Shown here: positions 1 to 5,603 of the stretch, in pieces | How the letters are laid out: each line of letters opens with the position of its first letter | How positions within the stretch are numbered: the stretch's first letter is position 1 | Source: Thermococcus sp. | GTDB lineage: Archaea > Methanobacteriota_B > Thermococci > Thermococcales > Thermococcaceae | Direction of reading: 5' to 3' | DNA length: 9,669 bases | Assembly: GCA_015522395.1 (NCBI GenBank) | Contig: WAMH01000156.1 | Coordinates: 1 to 9,669, forward strand | The notes under the pieces: model-generated | What the model was told of the DNA's origin: nothing | What the model saw: only the letters and a program-made list of their open reading frames with translations | Database searches by the model: none | Position numbers and translations under genes: made by a program

Positions 1-973
1 CCCAGCCGCGGGAGCCTGCCAAGCCCTTCTCGTGGGCCGTTTTGACCCTCTCGACAAGCTCATTCTCGGGCAGGTAGCCGCTCTTCGGGTATTTGAGCTG
101 GTAGGTGTCAGTCCACTCGCGAGCCGGATGATTCTGCGGCTGGAAGAGAGCATCGAAGTTCCAGAACTGGGTCTCTACCATGCTCTCTGACGTCATCTCG
201 ATAAAGCCCATCTCAATGAGCCTTCTCCTTATCTTGTCGAGGAAAGCTCTGTAGGGCTGCTTCTTGCCGGGGTAGATTCTCCTGACGGGGGCTTTGATGT
301 CAAAGCGCCTGAACTCGACTTCGCGCCACTTGCCGGACTTTATGAGTTCCGGAGTAAGGACGGATACCTGCTCCCTCAGCTTGATGCCCTTCCTCACGAG
401 TTCCTCTCCGGCAGGGGTTATCTCGACGGCCCTCTCGGTGACCGTGTCCTCCTCGGCTATCTTCCTTCTCTTCAGCTCCCTTATAGGGACGAGCTTCTCA
501 ATCTCGCTCAGGGGGACGGTTCCCTTCTCGGCCAAGAGTTTCAAGGCCCTGTCTATGGGCCTCTCCCCTGCTTCGAGGCCCTTTTCGGTTATCTCCAGAA
601 CAAGCTTTCCGTCCTCCTTCCTGACGCTCGCCCAGCCCTCCTTTCTGAGAAGGCCGACGATGGGCTTGAGTTCATCCTCGCTGAGAACTTCCTTTAGGTC
701 TTCGAGGGTGACTTTGTCCTTTTCCCTAAGAATTCTCAAGGCCCTCCACTCGGGCAAACCAATCTCCGCGTACCTCTTCCCGGTCTCGGTGAGAACCGCA
801 ACCTTCTCGCTCTTCTCGTGGAGCCTGGCTAAGCCCTTCGCCTGTAGGCCCAGGACCGCCCTCATCACTGCGACCTGCTCAAGGCCGGTTTTTTCAACGA
901 GTTCCTCGAATTTGAGCTTTTTGCCCTTGCCGAGCTTTATGAGCGTGAGCTTCTCCTGATAGCTTAGCTCCAT
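1..973 (-). CDS. pheS: Phenylalanyl-tRNA synthetase alpha subunit, N-terminal 324 residues (truncated by window edge)
   Basis: PheS charges tRNA(Phe) with phenylalanine in the cytoplasm as part of an alpha2beta2 enzyme with PheT. The minus-strand frame from ATG 973 to the window edge is open and encodes 324 residues. Residues 1 to about 190 are charged helical and winged-helix-like segments, as in archaeal/eukaryotic PheS N-terminal tRNA-binding domains. The class II catalytic core begins near residue 225, with WNFDALFQPQNHPAREWTDTY at about 271-291 (the HPAR..TDTY block is diagnostic). Motifs 2 and 3, expected further on, lie outside the window; archaeal PheS is about 500 residues, so roughly a third is missing. 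The start is chosen because GGGAGGTGG lies just upstream (977-985). It lies 90 bp downstream of tdh on the same strand and may be partly co-transcribed. Nothing odd in the visible part. Confidence 0.97.
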   Translation of the reverse strand, partial: MELSYQEKLTLIKLGKGKKLKFEELVEKTGLEQVAVMRAVLGLQAKGLARLHEKSEKVAVLTETGKRYAEIGLPEWRALRILREKDKVTLEDLKEVLSEDELKPIVGLLRKEGWASVRKEDGKLVLEITEKGLEAGERPIDRALKLLAEKGTVPLSEIEKLVPIRELKRRKIAEEDTVTERAVEITPAGEELVRKGIKLREQVSVLTPELIKSGKWREVEFRRFDIKAPVRRIYPGKKQPYRAFLDKIRRRLIEMGFIEMTSESMVETQFWNFDALFQPQNHPAREWTDTYQLKYPKSGYLPENELVERVKTAHEKGLAGSRGW

Positions 974-1003
974 AATGCCACCTCCCGGTGAGGATGAGAG
1001 GGA

Positions 1004-1020
1004 GAACTTAAGAGAATTGC
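1004..1020 (-). promoter_or_regulatory. Weak candidate TATA element for pheS
   Basis: Read on the minus strand the block is GCAATTCTCTTAAGTTC. The CTCTTAAG core is centred about 37 bp before the pheS ATG, the same distance as the clearer gatD TATA element. The match to an archaeal TATA box is poor, so pheS may instead rely on read-through from tdh. The rest of the 90-bp gap is pyrimidine-rich on the minus strand just after the tdh stop, but no clear terminator is visible. Confidence 0.3.
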
Positions 1021-1063
1021 GGTGCTGGAAAATAGTGGAAAAGAGAAGGAGTAAAGGTGATGT

Positions 1064-2116
1064 TCACTTCTTGTGCGGGAAGAAGACGACCTTTCCGGTC
1101 TTGCCCGCACGCATCAGCTCGAAGGCCTCCTCAAACTTGTCGAAGCCGTTGTACCTGTGGGTTATGACCTCGTCGAGCTTGAGCTTGCCGCTCTGGATGA
1201 GGCTTGATACCGTGTACCAGGTCTCCCAGAGGTGCCTTCCTGTGATGCCGTGTATCTCAAGGGCCTTGAATATGATGAGGTTGTTGAAGTCGAGGGTAAC
1301 GTCGCGCGGGTAGAGACCGAGCAGTGAGACCCTTCCACCGGGAGTTACAGCCTTAAGACCCTGCTCGAGGGCTTTTGGAGCGCCGCTGAACTCAAGGAAG
1401 ACCTCAACGCCAGCCCCGTCGGTTATGCCCATCACGGCCTTGACCGGGTCCTCCTCGAAGGGGTTGATGACGTAGTCGGCACCGACTTTCTTCGCCAGCT
1501 CTCTTCTGTAATCGCTCGGCTCGCTCACGATAACCGGATAGGCGCCGCTGGCCTTGGCAACGGTTATTCCAAGGAGTCCAAGGGGTCCGGCGCCGGTTAT
1601 GAGGGTGCTCCTTCCGGCTATCGGGCCAGCCAAAACGGTGTCAACGGCGTTCCCAAGCGGCTCCTGGAGGGCCGCGTGCTCGGGTTTCATCCCCTTCGGG
1701 TTCTTCCACGCGTTCTTAGCCGGGACGATGGCGTACTCGGCGAAGACACCATCCATGTCGACGCCGAAAATCTTAGTGTTCTGGCAGACGTGGTAGCGGT
1801 TGTGCTTGCAGGCGTAGCACTTGCCGCAGACGATATGCGTCTCCGCGCTTATGTAGTCTCCAACCTGAAGGTCTTCAACGCCGGGTCCAACCTCAACGAC
1901 CTCTCCAGCCACTTCGTGACCCATGATCTGGGGCGGCTTTATCCTGCTCTGCGCCCACTCGTTCCACTCGTAGATGTGCAGGTCTGTTCCGCAGATGGTA
2001 GTCGCGAGAACCTTTATGAGAACCTCGCCCGGTCCGGGCTTCGGAACGTCGACCTCAACCAGCTCGGCACCGTAGGCCGACTTGGTTTTCATGATGGCCT
2101 GCATCTTTTCAGCCAT
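1064..2116 (-). CDS. tdh: L-threonine 3-dehydrogenase, zinc-dependent (350 aa)
   Basis: Tdh oxidises L-threonine with NAD+ to 2-amino-3-ketobutyrate in the cytoplasm; a CoA-dependent lyase then gives glycine and acetyl-CoA. The protein is a medium-chain zinc alcohol dehydrogenase that reads almost like the Pyrococcus/Thermococcus enzymes. Catalytic zinc ligands are visible at C42 (ICGTD), H67-E68 (GHE) and E152 (QEPLG). The structural zinc lobe is C97, C100, C103 and C111. The NAD-binding Rossmann loop is GAGPLG at about 175-180. The length equals the family's usual 348-350. The frame also allows a start at 2125, but there AGGAG would touch the ATG directly; ATG 2116 has AGGAGATGAT at a normal distance and gives the usual MAEKM N-terminus. 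It has a clear own promoter and is divergent from the MinD-like gene. Confidence 0.97.
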   Translation of the reverse strand: MAEKMQAIMKTKSAYGAELVEVDVPKPGPGEVLIKVLATTICGTDLHIYEWNEWAQSRIKPPQIMGHEVAGEVVEVGPGVEDLQVGDYISAETHIVCGKCYACKHNRYHVCQNTKIFGVDMDGVFAEYAIVPAKNAWKNPKGMKPEHAALQEPLGNAVDTVLAGPIAGRSTLITGAGPLGLLGITVAKASGAYPVIVSEPSDYRRELAKKVGADYVINPFEEDPVKAVMGITDGAGVEVFLEFSGAPKALEQGLKAVTPGGRVSLLGLYPRDVTLDFNNLIIFKALEIHGITGRHLWETWYTVSSLIQSGKLKLDEVITHRYNGFDKFEEAFELMRAGKTGKVVFFPHKK

Positions 2117-2160
2117 GGCGATCATCTCCTAAGCTTTACAATCCATATCTGAACGGGGTC

Positions 2161-2178
2161 GATATAAACCTTTTGCGG
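2161..2178 (-). promoter_or_regulatory. tdh promoter (BRE plus TATA box)
   Basis: On the minus strand the sequence reads CCGCAAAAGGTTTATATC: a purine/A-rich BRE followed by TTTATATC. The TATA centre is about 49 bp before ATG 2116, so transcription should start near 2140 and give a leader of about 25 nt that contains the AGGAGATGAT ribosome site. The match to Thermococcales promoters is strong. Confidence 0.75.
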
Positions 2179-2192
2179 GGGTTCTCTCCCCC
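2177..2192. promoter_or_regulatory. GGGGG-N6-CCCCC inverted repeat between divergent promoters
   Basis: The sequence GGGGGTTCTCTCCCCC has perfect 5-bp arms and a 6-bp spacer. Its centre (about 2184.5) falls almost exactly midway between the two opposed TATA boxes (about 2165 and 2206). A shared operator for a dimeric regulator acting on tdh and the minD-like/hmgA pair is one reading; a chance G/C run is the other. No known Thermococcales operator consensus that I recall matches it. Confidence 0.35.
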
Positions 2193-2195
2193 AAT

Positions 2196-2210
2196 CGGAA
2201 ACCTTATATC
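2196..2210 (+). promoter_or_regulatory. Promoter of the minD-like/hmgA operon (BRE plus TATA box)
   Basis: CGGAAACCTTATATC is a good BRE/TATA pair with its centre about 41 bp before ATG 2247, predicting a transcription start near 2231 and a short leader of about 15 nt. Downstream, GGGGGCGATCC (about 2232-2242) is an imperfect Shine-Dalgarno match to GGAGGTGATCC and supports ATG 2247. Confidence 0.7.
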
Positions 2211-2246
2211 CCGAGGGGAGTATCTGGGACTGGGGGCGATCCAGTA

Positions 2247-2990
2247 ATGGTGCTAATCGTAGTTACAGGCAGGGGCGGGGCCGGGAAGACCACGACAACC
2301 GCAAACCTCAGCACGCACCTGGCCATGAAGGACTACAGGGTTCTGGCCGTTGACGGTGACCTATACCTGCCGAATCTGGGCTTCCATTTCGGACTCGATA
2401 CAGTGAAGTATACCCTTCACTCGGTTCTCAAGAACCCCGATCTGGACCCGGAATGGGCCATCTACAAGCACCCGGAGACCGGCGTCCACGTCATGCCGGG
2501 GAGCACAAATCTCAAGGATGTCCTAGGAATATCCCCTAGGAAGCTCGTTGACCTGCTTGATCGGCTAAAGTACAAGTTCGGTGTGGTTTTCGTTGATTCT
2601 CCGACCGGTGTCCCCTTTGACACGCTCCCCACGTTTGAGGTCGCCAATTACCAGCTCATCGTCGTCGAGATAGAGCGTTCTCCCATTTACTCCTTTGAGA
2701 TGATGGTCAAGAACGAGATCGAGAAGCTCAAGGCCATAGGCGACAGGTATCACCTCAAGATAGGTGTCATACTCAACAAGGTGCGCGAGTCGAGGGACGT
2801 TCTTGAGGACATAATAGCCGCCATTGAGGAGGATCTGGGCGTTCCCGTTCTGGGATGGGTTCCCTTTGACAACGTGGTTCCCGAGTCGATAAACGTTGGC
2901 ATCCCGGTGGTTAAATACGACCCGGAAAGCGATGCCGCCGTAACTTTTATGGAGATAGGTGATGTTTTAGAGGGGTGGATGTTCGGCTGA
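2247..2990 (+). CDS. MinD/ParA-family deviant Walker A ATPase (247 aa)
   Basis: This is a cytoplasmic P-loop ATPase of the MinD/ParA/SIMIBI group. The P-loop is GRGGAGKTTTT at residues 8-18. The switch I aspartates are D36/D38 in VDGDLYLPNLG, the switch II/Walker B motif is VVFVDSPTG (about 113-121, D117), and a base-contact LNK motif lies at 176-178. The length is normal for MinD. The first residue of the deviant Walker A signature (KGGxGKT) is Arg9 here rather than Lys. The C-terminus (FMEIGDVLEGWMFG) lacks the basic amphipathic helix with which MinD binds membranes, so a classical Min role is doubtful. The stop lies 20 bp before hmgA and 14 bp of that gap plus start share one ribosome site, so the two genes form an operon. 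The true partner or cargo is unknown; other related roles include chromosome partitioning or metal-cluster carriers (Mrp/NBP35), but the Mrp-type cysteines are absent. Confidence 0.9.
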   Translation: MVLIVVTGRGGAGKTTTTANLSTHLAMKDYRVLAVDGDLYLPNLGFHFGLDTVKYTLHSVLKNPDLDPEWAIYKHPETGVHVMPGSTNLKDVLGISPRKLVDLLDRLKYKFGVVFVDSPTGVPFDTLPTFEVANYQLIVVEIERSPIYSFEMMVKNEIEKLKAIGDRYHLKIGVILNKVRESRDVLEDIIAAIEEDLGVPVLGWVPFDNVVPESINVGIPVVKYDPESDAAVTFMEIGDVLEGWMFG

Positions 2991-3010
2991 TTTCTCACGG
3001 AGGTGTCGTT

Positions 3011-4237
3011 ATGGAGTTTGAGGAGCTGGTTGAGAAGGTAGCAAGCGGAGAGATAAAGCTCCATCAAGTGGAAAGATACACCGACGGCGACAAGAAGCTC
3101 GCCACTGAAATAAGGAGGAGGGCACTTGAGAAGAAGCTCGGAGTAAAGCTCGAGGACATCGGCCACTACTCGATAGACCCGAACAGGCTAATCGGCAAGA
3201 ACATCGAGAACATGATAGGCGTCGTTCAGATACCCATGGGCGTCGCCGGGCCGCTCAAGATCAACGGAGAATACGCTAAGGGAGAATTCTACATCCCGCT
3301 CGCCACAACTGAAGGTGCTCTCGTCGCCAGCGTAAACCGCGGCTGCTCCGCTTTGACAGAGGCCGGCGGCGTTAAGACCACGCTGATAGACGACAAGATG
3401 GCCCGTGCACCGCTTCTCAAGTGTCCCGACGCGAGGAAAGCGAGGGAAGTCGCGGAGTGGGTTCAAAATAACCTCGACTACCTCCAGGAGAAGGCCGTTA
3501 GCAAGGTCACCAGGCATGGAAAGCTCCGCGGCGTTAAGCCCTTCATAGTGGGCAACAACCTCTACCTCCGCTTCGAGTTCGAGACCGGCGATGCCATGGG
3601 AATGAACATGGTGACCATCTCGAGCGAGGAGATAATGAAGGTCATCGAGGAGAAGTTCCCGGACGTGAAGTACCTTGCCCTCTCGGGCAACCTCTGCGTA
3701 GACAAGAAGCCCAACGCCCTCAACTTCATCGAGGGCAGGGGGAAGACGGTCATAGCCGAGGCGGTAATACCGAGGGAGATAGTTGAGAAGAAGCTGAAGA
3801 CGACGCCCGAGCTGATAGCGGAGGTCAACTACAGGAAGAACCTCGTCGGTTCGGCACAGGCCGCTTCCTACGGCTTCAACGCACACTTCGGGAACATCGT
3901 TGGAGCGATATTTTTAGCGACGGGCCAGGACGAGGCTCAGATAACCGAAGGCTCCCACGGCATTACTCTCGCAGAGGTAACTCCAGAGGGCGACCTCTAC
4001 ATAAGCATCACGATGCCGAGCCTTGAGATAGGAACCGTCGGCGGCGGAACGAGGGTTCCAACCCAGAGGGAAGCTTTGAGCATTATGGGCGTCGCAGGCG
4101 GTGGAGATCCCCCTGGAAGCAACGCCAAGAAGTTCGCCGAGATAGTTGCAGGCGCGGTTTTAGCAGGGGAGCTTTCTCTCCTCGCGGCCATAGCGGCTAA
4201 ACACCTCGCGAAGGCCCACAAGGAGCTCGGACGCTAA
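3011..4237 (+). CDS. hmgA: 3-hydroxy-3-methylglutaryl-CoA reductase, class I, NADPH type (408 aa)
   Basis: HmgA reduces HMG-CoA to mevalonate with two NADPH, the committed step towards isoprenoid ether lipids. Catalytic residues by alignment to the known family are E101 (ATTEGALVASVNRGC), K232 (LCVDKKPNALNFIEGRGK), D307 (GQDEAQ) and H403 (LAKAH). DAMGMNM at 194-200 and IGTVGGGT at 340-347 are the two HMG-CoA reductase signature blocks that line the cofactor site. No membrane anchor is present, as expected for an archaeal soluble enzyme; 408 residues is the usual archaeal length. The frame is open from 2975, but ATG 3011 is chosen because GGAGGTG lies at 2999-3005 and the N-terminus MEFEELVEKV begins the family homology. 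It is second in an operon with the MinD-like gene. Its TAA overlaps the stop of the convergent membrane protein gene. Confidence 0.98.
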   Translation: MEFEELVEKVASGEIKLHQVERYTDGDKKLATEIRRRALEKKLGVKLEDIGHYSIDPNRLIGKNIENMIGVVQIPMGVAGPLKINGEYAKGEFYIPLATTEGALVASVNRGCSALTEAGGVKTTLIDDKMARAPLLKCPDARKAREVAEWVQNNLDYLQEKAVSKVTRHGKLRGVKPFIVGNNLYLRFEFETGDAMGMNMVTISSEEIMKVIEEKFPDVKYLALSGNLCVDKKPNALNFIEGRGKTVIAEAVIPREIVEKKLKTTPELIAEVNYRKNLVGSAQAASYGFNAHFGNIVGAIFLATGQDEAQITEGSHGITLAEVTPEGDLYISITMPSLEIGTVGGGTRVPTQREALSIMGVAGGGDPPGSNAKKFAEIVAGAVLAGELSLLAAIAAKHLAKAHKELGR

Positions 4238-4815
4238 AGGGAAACCCTTACCACCTTACCCTTCTTTTCCGAGACCTCATACATCTTCCTGACCGTTTTT
4301 TCGCTCAGTTCGGTCATCATGTGCCTGCCTTTAGATCCTCTCCCCACGAACTGCTCAACCGTCGTGAAAATGACACCAAGGAGAAGGGCTCCCCACAGGC
4401 CTGCATGGAAGTAGGCCGAAAGGGAACCTACGACCAGTGTGGCAACGCCGTCTATCAGCAGACGCCATTTCCGGACTTTTCGCTTCCATCCTCTATCGCT
4501 CAGCCTTTCAAGGTCGTTCTCGGCAAGGGCCCTGAAAAATTCTCCAAGTCCCCTCTTAGGGACGACGAAAACTCTGGGCAGGGTTTCGTTGATTAGGATT
4601 AGGTCTTCCTTGATGTGGAGGACGAAGACGTAACGATTGCTCCCTCTGACATCGACCACCAGCAAACCCTCGTTCTTTCCGGGAACTGGGACTGTAGAAA
4701 AGCTCTCGGGTGAAGGGTTCTTGAACTCGAAAGCTGAGGGAAAAGCTCCCCTAACCCTCTCGGGGGAAACGTTCAGCTCGTAGTACAGGATAGGCACGGC
4801 GTTTATGAACCTCAC
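4234..4815 (-). CDS. Unrecognised two-helix membrane protein, paralogue A (193 aa, GTG start)
   Basis: I do not recognise a named family. Residues 1 to about 100 form a mixed alpha/beta domain containing VDVRGSNRYVFVL and then GLGEFFRAL. A basic stretch (WKRKVRKWR) precedes two hydrophobic helices: about LLIDGVATLVVGSLSAYF, and GLWGALLLGVIFTTVEQF, with a charged tail rich in K/R/E after them. The basic segment suggests both ends face the cytoplasm. The order (domain, linker, hairpin) and the two motifs recur in the neighbouring genes at 5604-6134 and 4896-5604, so these look like diverged tandem paralogues. The start is GTG 4815: it has no Shine-Dalgarno, but a BRE/TATA element sits about 26 bp before it, so the mRNA is probably leaderless. 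No ATG/GTG lies in frame just upstream. The TAG stop overlaps the hmgA stop. Confidence 0.75.
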   Translation of the reverse strand: MRFINAVPILYYELNVSPERVRGAFPSAFEFKNPSPESFSTVPVPGKNEGLLVVDVRGSNRYVFVLHIKEDLILINETLPRVFVVPKRGLGEFFRALAENDLERLSDRGWKRKVRKWRLLIDGVATLVVGSLSAYFHAGLWGALLLGVIFTTVEQFVGRGSKGRHMMTELSEKTVRKMYEVSEKKGKVVRVSL

Positions 4816-4836
4816 CGAAGAGAAAACAACTTCACG

Positions 4837-4853
4837 CTTTAAATGACTTTCGC
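4837..4853 (-). promoter_or_regulatory. Promoter for leaderless transcript of membrane paralogue A
   Basis: On the minus strand the block reads GCGAAAGTCATTTAAAG, a BRE-like GCGAAAG and a TATA-like CATTTAAAG. The centre is about 26 bp before the GTG at 4815, the normal spacing from TATA to the first transcribed base, so transcript and reading frame should begin together. Confidence 0.6.
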
Positions 4854-4863
4854 ATCGGGCTGG

Positions 4864-4880
4864 TAAAACAGGTTTTTAAA
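4864..4880 (+). promoter_or_regulatory. Weak plus-strand promoter-like element with no convincing gene
   Basis: TAAAACAGGTTTTTAAA resembles BRE plus TATA on the plus strand. About 27-30 bp downstream comes GAGGGG followed by ATGATG (4907-4912), but this opens only a 10-codon frame (to TGA 4937-4939) that touches a 43-codon frame (4939-5070) antisense to a gene remnant. It could be a promoter for an antisense or short RNA, or simply A/T-rich spacer. Confidence 0.2.
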
Positions 4881-4895
4881 GAAGACACACGAACA

Positions 4896-5129
4896 TCAAA
4901 GAGGGGATGATGACCAATTTCCCTCACTCTGAACCGTGATGAGGAGCCGATGCTCTGACCCCTCAGGTTCCATTTTTCCCCGCCGCCTTATCCCGATTAT
5001 GAAGACTCTCTCAGTCCTTGGAACGGGAACGAGATCAATGCCATTGAAGTGGAGGATCGAGAAGGGATAATCGGCAAGCATGAAGAGAACTAAGGCGAGC
5101 AGACCCACGATAATTGCCTGAACCACCAC
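4896..5129 (-). CDS. Possible C-terminal piece of paralogue B, one membrane helix (77 codons from GTG)
   Basis: Taken as an independent reading frame this begins with GTG 5129 and carries a strong helix at once (VVVQAIIVGLLALVLFML), then a soluble tail of about 55 residues containing VPVPRTERVFIIGIRRRG. There is no clear Shine-Dalgarno before the GTG, and its first residues overlap 40 bp of the preceding frame. The frame is open further upstream, to about 5245, but without a better start. I think it is more likely the frameshifted end of the composite gene than a free-standing protein. Confidence 0.3.
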   Translation of the reverse strand: MVVQAIIVGLLALVLFMLADYPFSILHFNGIDLVPVPRTERVFIIGIRRRGKMEPEGSEHRLLITVQSEGNWSSSPL

Positions 5130-5308
5130 ACTCTCAACCCGATGAGAGAGGACAGAATAAGGCTCAGGGCGAAGCTGATGGAGAGGTTGATGAAGGAGCG
5201 GTGCTGGTATCGTGCTCCGGATATCTTTTTCGCGAATATCAGCTTTAAGAGAGCCTCAAAGCTCTCTTCACCCTTCAATCTGAAGGCCAGCACGAACTCC
5301 GGCTTCAT
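5090..5308 (-). CDS. Possible middle piece of paralogue B with first membrane helix (72 codons)
   Basis: ATG 5308 is preceded by GGAGGGTTC, a good ribosome site with the same close spacing as that of gatD, and overlaps the previous stop as ATGA. That favours coupled re-initiation, so this may be a truly translated small protein. It holds KGEESFEALLKLIFAKK, the counterpart of the helix just before the membrane hairpin in the paralogues, and a helix near residues 44-60 (LSISFALSLILSSLIGL). Its last residues, after GLRV, switch from apolar to WWFRQLSWVCSP, as expected when a frame is lost inside a transmembrane hairpin. Confidence 0.4.
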   Translation of the reverse strand: MKPEFVLAFRLKGEESFEALLKLIFAKKISGARYQHRSFINLSISFALSLILSSLIGLRVWWFRQLSWVCSP

Positions 5309-5598
5309 GAACCCTCCATGTTCAGTAGAACTGGGATTGAGAAGAGGTAAAAGGCCCTGCTGAGCTCGTCCCTCACCTCTATTATCGAAGGAAACCTGCC
5401 CTCATTATAAAGGACCTTAAGATCGGGGAAAACGAACTCCGGTGTGGGGTCCATTACTCTTTTGAACCTCACTCCCCTTGATGAGAGCCATCCTTCCACC
5501 TCCCTCATTCCGGTCGAGAGCGAGTCAAAGGTAAAGCAGGCGTAGATGCACGTTTTCTGATTCTCAAGGCTCTTAAAGGCCTTAAGAAACCTCCCCAT
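5305..5598 (-). CDS. Possible N-terminal piece of paralogue B, soluble domain (97 codons)
   Basis: This frame encodes the soluble N-terminal domain with DPTPEF and IIEVRDELSRAFYL (about 72-85), both aligning with NPDEY and IELRDDVNRWFYL of paralogue C. It ends before any membrane helix, in NMEGS. The start could be ATG 5604, which shares one base with the upstream gene's TGA (TGATG), or ATG 5598, which has GGTGAT (5603-5608) as ribosome site; I prefer 5598. The longer open frame up to 5748 overlaps the C-terminus of paralogue C and is not believable. It is translationally coupled to its upstream neighbour. Confidence 0.5.
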   Translation of the reverse strand: MGRFLKAFKSLENQKTCIYACFTFDSLSTGMREVEGWLSSRGVRFKRVMDPTPEFVFPDLKVLYNEGRFPSIIEVRDELSRAFYLFSIPVLLNMEGS

Positions 5599-5603
5599 CA
5601 GCA

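Noticed and set aside
294..959. Plus-strand 221-codon frame opposite pheS
   Set aside because: Serine-rich translation mirrors antisense codons of pheS; pheS itself is clearly recognisable and the frame has no ribosome site or family resemblance.
1676..2152. Plus-strand 158-codon frame opposite tdh
   Set aside because: Shadow of tdh and would run across the tdh start and its leader.
2522..2540. Two CCTAGG palindromes spaced 7 bp apart inside the MinD-like gene
   Set aside because: They fall in ordinary codons (VLGISPRK) with no promoter or repeat context; probably coincidence.
2975..3010. Twelve-residue N-terminal extension of hmgA
   Set aside because: It overlaps the end of the MinD-like gene, and GGAGGTG at 2999-3005 points to ATG 3011, which gives the usual 408-residue protein.
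3188..3886. Minus-strand 232-codon frame opposite hmgA
   Set aside because: Shadow of the hmgA reading frame, which carries all catalytic motifs; no promoter or ribosome site.
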